Positions 11,334 through 22,524 of a DNA stretch of 64,000 bases are shown here, in pieces (within the stretch, counting starts at the first letter, position 1; each line of letters starts with the position of its first letter). The DNA comes from Gymnopilus junonius (Eukaryota > Basidiomycota > Agaricomycetes > Agaricales > Galerinaceae). The stretch is taken from positions 248,001-312,000 of the forward strand of contig JADNYJ010000002.1 in assembly GCA_015501075.1 (NCBI GenBank), in the 5' to 3' direction. The position numbers and the translations under genes were made by a program. Under the pieces are notes generated by a model, which ran no database searches, was not told the DNA's origin, and worked only from the letters and a program-made list of their open reading frames with translations.

Positions 11334-12403
11334 CTATTATTAGGTACCTTAGTTCGTATATTGTTCATTAATCAATCCATGCTCTCTACTCTGCTCTCTC
11401 ATTCCGATCTGACTCTGAAATTCGAGACAATGTCCAGACAATGGAGCACAATACACATGTTGAAGCTGAAGTCTCAACCCTATGTCTACATATGTTACGC
11501 TAAGACCAACTCCGATACTGATGTACTCCAACGTAGCTCCAACATGGATCTCCTCTGCCTGCTCTGCCCTTCCCTTCGTCAAGAACTTAACACTATGGCC
11601 AAGGTAAGTCCCAGTTCTTATTTTTCTTTGTTATGATTTAATTATTGATTTGTGATTTGTTTTTAGGGAGGGAACCAGCAAGGCGGCATTGTGCAAGCAC
11701 TACCAAATGCAGCACAAGGGTTGCAATATTGGCAGAGGAGCTGTGAGGTCAGAGGGTCAGGCAGGGTCAGAGGTATGACCAGCCAAGGTGAAGGGGGTGG
11801 CAAAGCCCAATTCCAAGATGACAGCGGAGGCACAGAAGGGGCCGGGTATCGAGCACATTGTTCAATACCTGAGGGAGATCTGGGACTTGTTGGAAGACAT
11901 ATCCTGGATTCAAGATCCCCCATATGCACCATCAGAGCCAAGTGCATTGGAGTACATACCATTGGACCAGGAGGAGATTGATGCAGAGGCAGAGTACTTG
12001 AACAGGAGGTATAAGAGGGTCATGGCAGCCTTAGATGCAGAGAAGAAAGTTGAAATGGATGAGTCGAAGGAGTTGGAGGAGTCAGAGAAGGAGGTAGTCA
12101 GAGCAGTGATGGGTGGACAGGAGGAGGAGAGGTCAGATGTGGAAGCAAGGAGTGAGAGCAAGGGAGAGGTTAAGGTGTTGAAGAGGAAAAGGGATGAGTC
12201 ATCAGATTTGGAGGAGGATTTGGAGGAGGATGAGGATGATGGAGGATTGGAAGAAATGAGGATGTATGAGGTGCCAGCAAAGTGTGCTCATCAATAAATA
12301 GTGATTTTGTAGAGTTTTAAATTTCTTTTCTTTCTTGTAGTTTTGTTCTTTTTCCTATATACTTGTCTTTTCTTATTAATGATGTTTTTCAGTGAATCAT
12401 AAG

Positions 12404-15400
12404 CTAAGTGAGAGATGAAAGGGGTCTGGGTTTGTTAGGGTAAGCAGAGTGAAAGTCAGAGATGAGGTCAGGCATGTGTTCAAGTTCAGTAGCTGGGAGC
12501 CAGGATTGTTCTTCATCAGTGCCTTCATAACCTAACCAGTGAACCAAGTACAATAGCTTGCACTTGCATCATTGATCAAGCTTGGAGTCAAGGACTTTGG
12601 CGATTTCATATTCAATTTTGCCTTTGACTTCAACAGGTGGAGGCAGAGATTGAGTCTGATTCAGAATGTCATTCAGAGTAAATGGTTCCAGCATAGAAAC
12701 ATGGTAAATGGGGTGAACACTGTGCATGGAGTCAGGAAGTCATAAAGTAAAGGAGTGTGTGCCAGCTTTGGCAATAATATCAAAAGAACCATAATATTTT
12801 TCAGAGAGTTTCTTGGAGGGGCATGTGGTGCAGAAGAACTTTGCTTTAATAAATGCTTGTTGTCTGACTTGGAAGTTGGGGGGCGGAGTTCGTCGGAGGT
12901 CAGCAGACACTTGATAATGCTTTTGTGATTCAGTGATAGCATTCTTAAGTTCTTTGTGTAATTCATCTAGATCAACAACAAAATCATAAGTGTGAGCAGA
13001 GGCAAGGTCACATTCAGGGTGGATAGCCATGTTAGGATGGTAACCTTTATTAGCAAAGAATGGTGAAATGCCAGTAGTAGCACTAGGAGCATTGTTGTAA
13101 GCAAACTCTGCAAGAGGTAATAGACTTGACCAATTGTCTTGCTGATAGTTGCAATATATTCAGAGGTATTGCTCTAGTGTTTGATTTCTGCATTTAGTCT
13201 GGCCATTGCCTTCAGGATGGTATCCAGAAGTGAAATGGAGTTTCATGTTGAGTGCTTTTCCTAAGGATCAGAAGAAGCAGGAGATGAATTCAGGTCCACA
13301 GTCAGAGGTGACGTGTTCAGGGATGTCATGCTTGGAGAACACATGAATAATGAAAAGCATGGCAAGGTCTTCAGAGGTGCAAGCAGAGGTGGTCAGAATG
13401 AATATAGCTTGCTTGGTGAGTCAGTCAACAATGACTAGGGTCACATCATGTCCATCAGACATTGGAAGGATTTCAATAAAGTCCATTGATATTGAATTCC
13501 AGGGACATTCGGGGATCAGGAGCTGTTTGAGCAATCCATAGGGTTTGTGTCATTGAGGTTTGGAATGCATACATGTCATACACAATTTGCAATACTTCTT
13601 CATGAAGTCTCATAGTCCAGGCCAGGTGTATTCATGAAGGATAAGACTAGTCATCTTATTTTGTCCAGGGTGTCTGGTGAGGATATGATCATGCTTGTGT
13701 TGGAGAATGCAGAGTTGGAGGTCAGATGCATCAGGAATGTAGATGCATGATTCATGATGGAGGTAACCATCTGGATCAAGGGACCAGTGTGGTTTTGGTT
13801 CCTTCATGTGAGCAAGGTAAACCAGGTCAGAGGATAGCATGGTGAGGATGTCACATTGGAGTAGGTCAGAGTCCATAAGGGATACTGCACAGAGGGTGGG
13901 TTTGAAGAGTTGGGTGGCACAGAGGGATGCAGAGAGTTGTTCTTGGGTGAAAATAGGTTGGAAGTTGCTTGGGTTAATGCTTGCATAGTCGCTATTTCCC
14001 CCTTTGGGATAGACATCCCATCGTCTAGTTAAAGAGTCAGGTTTCATACCGAGACATCCAGGGCAGAAGCAGATGACAAGGTTGAATTGGCAGAGATATT
14101 TGGACCAGTGGGCTTGTCAGTGAGTAAGAACTTTGGTAGTTGCGAAATACATTAGATTCTTGTGGTCAGTGATGACATCAATCGGAGTGGCGGAGCCTTC
14201 CAGATAATGTTGCCATACTTTAAATGCATCAAGATTGCTAGTAGTTCTTTGTTGTGGGTGTCATAGTTGATTTCAGGACCTGTGAAAGTTCATGAGTGAA
14301 ATGCAACAGGGCAAATCTTGTTGTCAGAGGTGCAGATGGAGAGGATTGCTCCAAGCACATAGTTGGAAGTGTCAGTTTCCACAATAATCGGATGGTCAGG
14401 AACCCAATGAGTAAGTATCGGAGCAGTTGTAAATGCTTTCTTTAGCTTGTTGAAGGCTTTTTGAGCAGCGTTGTTGAATTGCCAAGGGGTTCCTTTCCTT
14501 GTGAGTCAGGTGAGCAGAACAATGATGTCAGAGTAGTTGGAGATAAATCATCAGTAGAAATTCATGAAACCTAAAAAGGATTGAACATCCTTAATCTTCT
14601 TGGGTTTGGGCCAGTCTTGGATAGTCTTGATCTTGCTTTCATCCATCTTGAGGCCTTCTGGGGAAAGAATGAATCCAAGGTAATTTACTGTGTTTATAGA
14701 GAAATTGCATTTGTCAGAGTGGGCATACAGACTGTGTTGTCAGAGACATTAGAGGACTTCATGAATATGTTCCTTATGCTGGGTAGGATCATCAGAGTAG
14801 ATCAGGATGTCATTGAGGTAAATGATGACAGACACATCTAGTAAGTCACTTAGTATGTCATTCATAAAGCATTGAAAAATGGCAGGTGCATTGGACAGTC
14901 CAAATGGCATACTGTTCCATTCAAATGATCCATAGTGTGTTTGGAATGCTGTTTTCCATTTGTCACCTTCTGCTATGCAGACTAGGTGATAGGCATGTCG
15001 GAGGTTGATAGCCATATAGATGCATGCTTTACCAGCAGTGGACAGGAGGTCAGAGATGAGCAGAAGCAGATATCAGTCTTTCTTTGTGATCTTGTTTAAT
15101 CCTCTAAAGTCAATGCAAAGTCATAGTGATCCATCCTTTTTGTGAATGAAAAGGATCGGAGTGCCATGCAGAGAGGTTGAAGGTCAAATGAAACCGATTC
15201 AGAGGTGCTTGTTGATAAATTCTCAGAGGGATTGAAGTTCAGATTGTGAGAGGGAGTACATATTTCCAATGGGAGGGGAAGTGCCAGGTTCAAGATTGAT
15301 CTTGAGGTCATAAGGTCAATGGGGTGCAAGCATGTCAGCTTTAGACTTACTGAAGACATCTGCAAAGTTATGATATTCAGGAGGAATACTAGACAGATCA

Positions 15401-15990
15401 GGTGCTTTGTCAGAGACAGAAGCAGCATGAGTGGAGATGGCAGGATTGGAGAGGTGACCTGTGAAACTTTGAGTGCCAGGTAACTTGCATGCTCTTGTGA
15501 AAGCAGCTGCATTGATTAGTGAGATGTGAGGTGCATCAGAAGATGCTACAGAGGTCGGAGGTGTCTGAGGTGTAACCATAGGAGTTGGCGGAGGAAGCGG
15601 AGGGGTCAGAGGTTCCAATAATGGAGGTGTAGGCAGCAGGGCTGGCCTATGGGATGACATCGGAGCTGGGTTGTCAAGTAGTTTGGAATGGAAGTTGATA
15701 TGGCCCAATTTCCAGTCAATCAATGGACTGTAGCAGAAGAGCCAGTTATATTCTAGAACCAGAACACAGGAGGAGTCCAGTGAGGTTACGAAAAAGTCAA
15801 TATTTTCACCAGAGGGGAATGTAATTGGAATGGAGAGGGTGTCAGTAATCATGTTGCCATAGGAGCCATCAATCAGTTTGAGCTTAACCAGACCAATTGA
15901 AGAAGGGAGTAAATTATTAGAATGGATAAAATAGGTATCAACAAAACAATGGCTAGAGCCAGAGTCAATTAATGTTAGTGACTTAAGATC
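12404..15990 (-). pseudogene. Gypsy pol (protease, RT, RNase H, integrase, chromodomain), heavily decayed
   Basis: In minus-strand order, protease is seen at about 15985-15850 with LIDSGSSHCFVDT. RT at 15015-14749 carries [11 protein letters not shown] and the active-site segment [11 protein letters not shown], where the usual YLDD has lost its first Asp. RNase H and integrase remnants follow. The integrase C-terminus at 13030-12740 has VRQQAFIKAKFF and KKLSEKYYG. A chromodomain at about 12570-12404 reads WLGYEGTDEEQSWLPATEL, ending at a TAG at 12406-12404. Many stops and frame changes interrupt the reading. Chromodomains are known to direct such elements to heterochromatin. CAGAGG/TCAGAG words are strikingly common, as expected if CGGAGG has decayed. 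Confidence 0.85.
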
Positions 15991-17244
15991 AGGTCAGAGC
16001 AGTGAAACACTAGTTCTTGCTTAAGGGTGAATGTAAGAGTAGAGCTCTTAGTTTAGCATGCTAGTTATCATCCTATAACAACAACAACACACTCTACTTC
16101 AAACTCAACTCTTGTCTTTGCAAACACCTCTATTGAGACAAGCTCTAGGTAAAGTTGTTTGGAGGCTTGGATAGATTTTAAGATCTTAGTGACTTGGTAG
16201 TCTTTTGGTTGGCTTTTAACCAGGGTGCTTTGATTTAACTGTCTGCACTAAACACGGTAGAGTATCTTAGCAAGTTCTGACCCTTTTACAAAATGAAATG
16301 AAATGAGGGTTCTCAAGGCAAATGGCTTTCAATGAAACAAAATGAAACAGGCCACAACTTCAATTGATTTCAATGAAATGAAACAGAATGATCAATTATC
16401 TGGTTTAATCACCAAGGTACTCCTCCTGAATGTGTCCACGCTATTATCTGCACTCTACGGGGTGGATTGCCTGCCTATTCTACTGGTTTTTCTACAGCTT
16501 TTATACCTATGAGAGAGTCTCTATTATTAGCACATAAAACTGCTGGGTGTACTCTATCCCTACTTGGCAGGTCCATGCCTAAATCAGCACACTATTTTAC
16601 TAATGTACTTTTGAGTGATGGGGAAACTGTCCACTCAGTTAGGTCTGATTAATTCAGTTGGTGGTCTTATCATTGGGATAATGATGCACTATTTAGTCTA
16701 GATGCTAGGCCTCGAGCTATTGCGCCATTGTGGTGCCAGGCTGGTGGGTGGACTATCTCCCACTTAAGCTGTATCTATTATTGGATGGGTTGCTCCTGGG
16801 AATGCACCTACAGTTTCCACACTAATCACCATATTTCCTTATGCAAGTTATTTAGATATTCTGGGCTACCTCCATATTTAGAGGTTTGCACTATTATCAG
16901 GTCTTGGGTATCATCACATATTGGCAATGCCCCTCTTGATAGTTAATGACTCAAGTGTATTACTAGGTCCTATTTAGATCTTTGGTAACCTTTGTTATAG
17001 GCACCTCTGAGCTTACTGAATAGACCTAGTCCTAGGTCGTTACTCAGTTACTACTGTTGCACTATTGGTAGTAGTTTCATAATAGACACTCCATCTTTAG
17101 TTGGCCAGTATGAGGTCATACTGCCTACTCTTAATACCCTTGTATTAGGTGTGTTATCTGGGATCATTAATGATATATTTAGTGCATAAATATAGTAAAA
17201 TCACAAAATTCATGGGTAACTGGGTAGGTACCCTATCACCAGGA
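15991..17244. other. Unassigned AT-rich segment inside the Gypsy 5' end
   Basis: This 1.25 kb stretch replaces the expected gag and most of the 5' LTR. It shows no recognisable protein similarity. The longest plus-strand reading (about 16467-16652) looks non-coding. There is a short AAATGAAATGAAA-type repeat near 16293-16390 and an AACAACAACAAC run near 16078. It may be a large LTR or another insertion; I found no target duplication. Confidence 0.5.
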
Positions 17245-17324
17245 CTTGTAGTATTTCGAGGAGATCATGAGGTCAGAGTTCATATAGTCAGAGATCAGAG
17301 TTGGTCAGAGGCATGTATATAACA
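17245..17324 (-). repeat. 80-bp Gypsy LTR fragment (5' end of an LTR on the minus strand)
   Basis: It matches the terminal 80 bp of the LTR at 3361-3844 in the same orientation, from ACTTGTAGTATTTCG to TATATAACA. It abuts the Ulp1-like coding sequence of the KDZ element directly, so it marks the point where the Gypsy entered the KDZ gene. Confidence 0.8.
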
Positions 17325-20300
17325 ATAATTCAGCATCCTGAGCCTTGTAGCAAATCCAGTTGAGATCATATGTAGAGAAGATTGCACATCGATCAGCATA
17401 AGGGCCATGCCTAGGGTCCTTCAAAAGTTTAAATTTGAGAAGGGTGGCCAGACCATTCAAGCAGGTGTCATTGAGGAGAACACCATTTGTATGCAATATT
17501 TGAAGTTTCTTGAAGTCAAAGTCATAGGATTGAATATGGCATTTTTGCAGGCACCAACTACTGGAAGGGAGGGGTGTAGCTTTGCATATGAAGTCAATCA
17601 AACCTTCATCTTTCCTAAAATGCTGGAGGTGGGATTAGAATGGATGAATAACACCCAACATTCTTAAACTCACTGAAGCAACCCACTCAATGCACAGTGT
17701 GTCCTCTGTGTATTCTATGCATGATGTATTGTCAATATCCTCCTTATCCTCTTGGAGGATTTCAGTAACCATCAATCCATTTACCTCCTCTTCTCCCAAT
17801 ACTTCATCTGATATGGATAGATCTGTGAGCACATTATCATCCACCATACTATCTTCATCACTCTGGGCATCTGGATTGGCAGCTGCAATTTCAGCATCAC
17901 TTGTCATATAAATCCATTTATGGATTTCTGGTTCAGGATGTTCTGACAAACAAGATGTGATCAGTGAGGCATTAGTGACATGGGCATCGAATTGCAATGC
18001 CAATGCCAATGGACTTGACCACCTAGTTTTCAAATGAAGTAGGTGGTCTCAATAGTGTGCAAGTTGGATGCTAAACAGACCATCTTGTATTTAAAGTTTA
18101 GCAATATGCTAATATATGAGAATATTGGATTGGAACTACTCACATTGTGGTGTATGAATGGCCAGCTCCACAGCCTGTAATTCCCTGCCAAACCACACAC
18201 AGAGGTTATCAGCCTCTTGGCCTAAGTGACACAATTCCTCCTTACAATGATCTAGTTTGAGGACAGCATGGATTCCTGCTCAAATATCAGGATCATCAAG
18301 CCAAGGTTGCAGCTTTGTTTCAGATGGGGTGATCCAGACATCCTCCATGAGGCTCGAGCTATCTCAGAGATCCACTAATTTAGTGGGTAGAGGTAGTGGT
18401 AGTTGTATATTCCAAGAGGGGTCATATGCATCCATGAGCTTGGCACAGTAAGTATTGAATTTTTTGATGGCAGTTGTAAGGGTAGGCGCTTGCTTGGCTA
18501 TTCCTTTATAAGTCTGTTGATGAAGTTTTGTCCCTATGCTTTTATGAGTTGCCTGTGTCAATGACAAGAGATACATGGAGCTTACCTAGGGCTTGGTTCT
18601 TACTGCCAATAGCTTGATCCAAACAATCCCATTTGAAAAATGAGCCAATAGCTCACCTCCTGATGTTCATCTTCAGATCATGTGCCATCAAAAGAGTCCA
18701 TACAAAGTTCAAGTTTGCCCCTTTAAGGTCCAGATAAGAGTTGTGAATATTCAATGAGATGTAAAGGGCCTCCACCCTACTAGCAAAAGAGGCATGTGCT
18801 TCCTGGAGACCTTTGAGGATCTTCTTAGCATCTTCAGATATAGATAATGTGGTCAATGTCTGCTTTGTAGCCTTGATAGCCATTTCCACTGCCTCCAGTT
18901 CCCCTTGAAGGCTGAGAATCACATCCAACTCTTTCTTCAAGTGAGATGATGCATCTGGGAAGGATGGGTGATTTGTTAATATCATGTATCTTAAGACAAT
19001 CCATTTGCTCCACTTACAGGTTCTGACAGATAGCTGAGAAGCTTTTTGGAGTTCCCATTGAGTGCGTAGTTCCAATTCAGTCATGCCAGACTTCTATATG
19101 ACTTCCTCGGCTTTCTTACTCTGTTCTTGCACACCACATCACTGTTGCTGCAGAAGCCAATCACCTAGATTGTCTTTCAGATCTGAAGTGACCAAAGAGA
19201 GCTGTCAATCTGTCAGCCACCATCTGCAAGCACATGATAGGAGTACTGCTAAGGAAATAGATATACAATGCATTTCAACATAATGCAGCTCACAGAAGAG
19301 GTTCTCACTATGGAGATAAGTTTCTGCAAGCATGCCCATATCCTTTCCACACCCTCACCAATGACCATCTGTAAGACCCAAACCTTGGCATAAATGCAGA
19401 TTGTATATGAGCTGGCATGCCCATTGATGTCCATAGGTGTGCATGGCTGTCATCACAAATAGGATCCACTCTATGATATGCAATGGTAGGAGGTCATGCT
19501 ATGCAAAATTAATTGAAGAGGCAGCACAACTGACTAAAGGGGAGACTTACCATCTGGATGCTGTGATCAAGGATGCAGCTGATATCATATAGAACCGCAG
19601 TTGTGGTGTGAGGTGGGATTAACTCAAAAAACCATAATATAAGAGTGACAGCATATTTTTGTTGTTCACCAGGCATGTCTATATTAGTGAAAAAAGAGGA
19701 ATGTCATGGCAGCAGACAAGCAACATCCAGCCCATGTCATTGTATCATCCCTTGGTACTGGATGTCTTCTTCTCCCCATTAGCAGCCTCATATGATTTTT
19801 CACATTCATCAACTGCTGAATCTGGGACTTTGGGTTTGTGGCCTTTCAGATGAGACTTCCTCACCTTCGAGATTGATTCACTGACCTTGTCAACAAAAGC
19901 CTTCAGAAGAATATGTCTAGGGTCATGAAATGGGATGCCTTTTTCTGTGGATACTAGGTGTCAATGATGAAAATTGCCATCTGTTGCAATCTGAAAATCC
20001 CCACCACTGAAGGTGCAATATCATAAATATCAAAACATATCAGGAATGTGTGACGGCTTACTCTTTGAGTGATTTCCCAAATTTCATACCTCCAAAGCAA
20101 GCTGGACATAGTTAGCAAAGGCTTCATGCACATTCAGCTCACTGACCTATCCCAGGTAGTTCATCCCACTGGCCAGATGATGAGGATGGAGAACACAAAG
20201 GAGAGGAAGTGAATGGCCTGGATGGCTGAGCAGGGTCCTCCTGCCAAGATGATGAAGGCAATACTGATGGTGGTGGGTGAGAGGGATCAACTGACTAAGA

Positions 20301-22080
20301 TGAGGTTTTCAAAGGTAGTGATGTGCCAGCTCTGGCCTGAAGCCAGAAGCCAGGCCAAGCCAAGCCAAAATAGGCCAGGCCAAGCCAGGCCCTGATGGTT
20401 GGCCTGGGAGGGCTTTTGGCCTGGCTCAGCATTTCCCAAAGCCAAAGCCAAGGGCCTGAGCCCAGGCTTTTGGGTGGTGCATGAGCCAAAAAAAATCTGC
20501 TGCAAATAGTCAAATTTCGAACATTTCAATGAAAGTTCAGCAAATATTTATTTTAAAGCTCAGTTTGAAATCTGTGATGGCTTGCTGGATGTGGTGCAAC
20601 CTGTTTGGTGAGCGTCGGAAACATCCAGCTGAGTTCCAATTTTGATCAAAACCTTCATCACTTTGCGTCTCAAGCACATTTCAAGCTGTGGAAGGTTTAA
20701 TATCATTCATTACTTTGTATATACAGTGCAGTGAGAGTTTTAATTCTTTAATATAGTATATCAAATTACTTTAACACAATATTTCTTTGTATATGGTAAA
20801 AGCCCCAGCTTGGGCCAAAGCCGGGCCAAGCCAAGCCTGATTTTTGGCTTTTGGCCTGGCTCAAGGTTTGGGAAAGCCAAAGCCAGGTCAAGCCAAGCCA
20901 AAGTCAGGGCTTTCAGGCCAAGCCGGAGCTGGCACATCACTATTCAAAGGGCACTGGGCAAGGTCCCCTGGTCAAGATGAAGAAATCAATATTGATGATG
21001 ATGGTTGAGCTGAAGGAGTGCTAGTAATATGAGGACTGGAGAGTTGAAACTGGATATGATTGTTGGTATGCTCCAGTATTGAATCTACCTATTTCTCTAT
21101 CAATACTCACAGGCTGTCAAGCCATTGAGCAGCATAACCCAGTCCCCAGTGGAAGGGTTCCCTATATCAATCACCCTGTTGAATTCAGATGAGTAATGCT
21201 AAAATGATCACAACTACAAATAGTATTTACCTTCACATTTACAAGAAAATATCCCTGCCTATTGTAGAATGTATTGAGGGCAGTGGCCATAGCATTGACA
21301 GCATCACAAGAGTGCTCAAAAAGAGTGCTATAGAAATCAAGAAAATTGATAGATACTGCCATGTGAACCTGCTCAGGGGCTGTTGGGAATAGACCATGCC
21401 AGACAAGAGTTTGACTCAGATTATGGCATTCACAGTAAGTTATGTTGACAGTTAGAAAATCTGTTTACAAATAGTTAGAATTGGGAGATCTGAGCAGGAT
21501 GCTAGAAAATGTATGATCAAAACTAAGGCAGAGGATGTTACTTTCCTTCCTCTCACAAAGCACAGTGTCGTGGCTGCATGCCCCATTCAATTTGGTGGAC
21601 AAAGGCTGGAGAGGTTTTCCCATTGTACCAAATGTGTATTGGAGAAGCAGTTCGAGGAGCATAGGTAACAGGGCTTTCCATTTTGCATAGAGAGTGATGG
21701 CAGCCTGGTCAGGGGTAATGCACTTCTTCTTTGCAGATGACATCATTTTTGCAGTTTTGTCAACTGTATCCTGCCTGTTGGCAGGATTGACTTCAGGACT
21801 GGTATTATTTGAATGGGGTTCAATGTCCTCCCATTCATCATCTGGACCCTGGGAGGACATTGGATCATCCAAATCTTTGCTGCAGCCTGCAGGGTTCATC
21901 GTCAGGATTGAGCTGTATGTTATCAGGCTTTGCATCCCAGCCCATAAGCATTGCCACCTGCTTCTCAAGTCACAGTCATTTGTTTACATGATCCAGGGAT
22001 GTAACAGTTTTTTGCTGTGTTTTCCTCTTGGGAGCGTGCTTCTCAGGGCTGACAAGATGGAGTCCAATCCCTGAAGTCAC
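17325..22080 (-). pseudogene. KDZ-type transposase with Ulp1-like C-terminus, decayed
   Basis: Read on the minus strand, a block at 21362-21171 encodes MAVSINFLDFYSTLFEHSCD and ALNTFYNRQGYF, characteristic of Kyakuja-Dileera-Zisupton transposases. Upstream, at about 21968-21465, lie KWKALLPMLLELLLQY and LCLSFDH. Downstream blocks read KLHQQTYKGIAKQAPTL, SLMEDVWITPSE and WFGRELQAVELAIHTPQ (18640-18140), with stops at VDL-stop-DS and DI-stop-AG, both TGA. The 17601-17325 block has NDTCLNGLATLL and CAIFSTYDL, like the Ulp1-type cysteine protease domain found at the end of agaricomycete KDZ proteins. It is cut off at 17324 before the catalytic His-Asp-Cys part. A hAT MITE interrupts it at 20316-20942. 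The ends of the element are not defined. Confidence 0.8.
20316..20942. mobile_element. Non-autonomous hAT MITE, 627 bp, inside the KDZ remnant
   Basis: Terminal inverted repeats start TAGTGATGTGCCAGCTC, followed by a mismatch, then GGC; the right end is the inverse, ...GGAGCTGGCACATCACTA. An exact 8-bp target duplication TTCAAAGG lies at 20308-20315 and 20943-20950. Subterminal regions on both sides are arrays of GGCCAAGCC/AGCCAAGCC words. Eight-base duplications and TAG-type ends are known hAT features. No transposase is encoded. Confidence 0.9.
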
Positions 22081-22524
22081 AGTTGGCTGGCGCGCCCTGT
22101 ATCTTAAAAGGCCATATATCACACTCATGGATGGAATGCTGAGTGGAACTGGGTCAAGATGTGTAGATCAAGCAAAAAAACACATCAGTAGAAGCAGAAG
22201 GCCATGGATCAGAAAATCTGGAGGCCGAGGGCTGCGCGATGGTCCCTCCCGAGCAGATACACATGGGTATCTCTCTGTATCTCTAGGAGAGGTGTGACCT
22301 ATTTTTGGCATCGATAGGTGTCTTGTAGGTCGGTTTAATCCCAGTACTAAATCCGACCTAAGGGTTCCCAGGAACTGCTGCCCTAGGTGGGTTCTGGTTA
22401 TCAAATTGATCGTCACATGACTTCGATGTTGAACTTACACCTATTCTGTACCACTCTGTTCAGGTTGCACCACACTTCTCTCATATACCATTAAATATTT
22501 GTTCTATACCCTTTGCCTCATGAG
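22081..22524. other. Upstream region of the LIM gene; boundary of repeat and gene-rich DNA
   Basis: No coding sequence seen. Base composition changes here: CG dinucleotides reappear (GGCGCGCC near 22090, CCGAGGGCTGCGCG near 22223). Somewhere here lies the left end of the KDZ element and the promoter of the LIM-domain gene. Confidence 0.5.

Larger units (their letters stand above)
5039..11592 (+). mobile_element. Solo Gypsy LTR (about 475 bp net), split by Copia
   Basis: It begins TGTTATATATGTGCC and ends AACTTAACA (TG...CA). The target duplication CTATG is present at 5034-5038 and at 11593-11597. It lies in the opposite orientation to the LTR at 3361-3844 and belongs to the same family. Removing it and one CTATG rejoins the accessory ORF of the host Gypsy in frame, which shows it inserted after that element. 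A TATA-like AGTATAAAAACC lies at about 5238-5249. Confidence 0.85.
4650..12297 (+). pseudogene. Opposite-strand accessory ORF of the Gypsy element, split by insertions
   Basis: One reading frame continues from about 4650 to 5038 and resumes at 11598 once the solo LTR (5039-11592 plus one CTATG copy) is removed. It then splices over a GTAAGT...TTTTTAG intron (11604-11666) and runs to a stop at 12295-12297. The N-terminal part is a Glu/Ala/Lys coiled-coil-like stretch. Next come CDWCVQVGVKCLWPR and LCKHYQMQHKGC, a cysteine cluster resembling a small zinc finger. A conserved-looking block follows (REIWDLLEDISWIQDPPYAP), then a very acidic, Lys-rich tail. Stops at 4749, 4755, 4770 and 11776 are all TGA where CGA would restore Arg. 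It converges on the 3' end of pol, which stops at 12404. Function unknown. Confidence 0.6.
3361..17324 (-). mobile_element. Decayed Ty3/Gypsy chromodomain retrotransposon, minus strand, containing later insertions
   Basis: Components in the element's own direction (high to low coordinates): the first 80 bp of an LTR at 17324-17245, an unexplained 1.25 kb segment, a decayed pol at 15990-12404, an accessory ORF on the opposite strand, a purine tract AAGGGGGAAATAC (3857-3845, minus strand), and a complete LTR at 3844-3361. Both outer LTR pieces read TGTTATA on the minus strand, which fits one minus-strand element. The outer flanks (ACACC on the left, AATAA on the right) do not match, so a rearrangement, a deletion or two different copies cannot be excluded. 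A gag region is not recognisable. A solo LTR and a Copia element were inserted later. Confidence 0.6.

Noticed and set aside
12740..13030. Independent small minus-strand gene
   Set aside because: It is the integrase C-terminal part of the Gypsy pol, recognised by VRQQAFIKAKFF and KKLSEKYYG.
3361..17324. Target duplication for the whole Gypsy element
   Set aside because: The flanks ACACC and AATAA differ, so I did not claim a clean insertion and lowered confidence in its outer limits.
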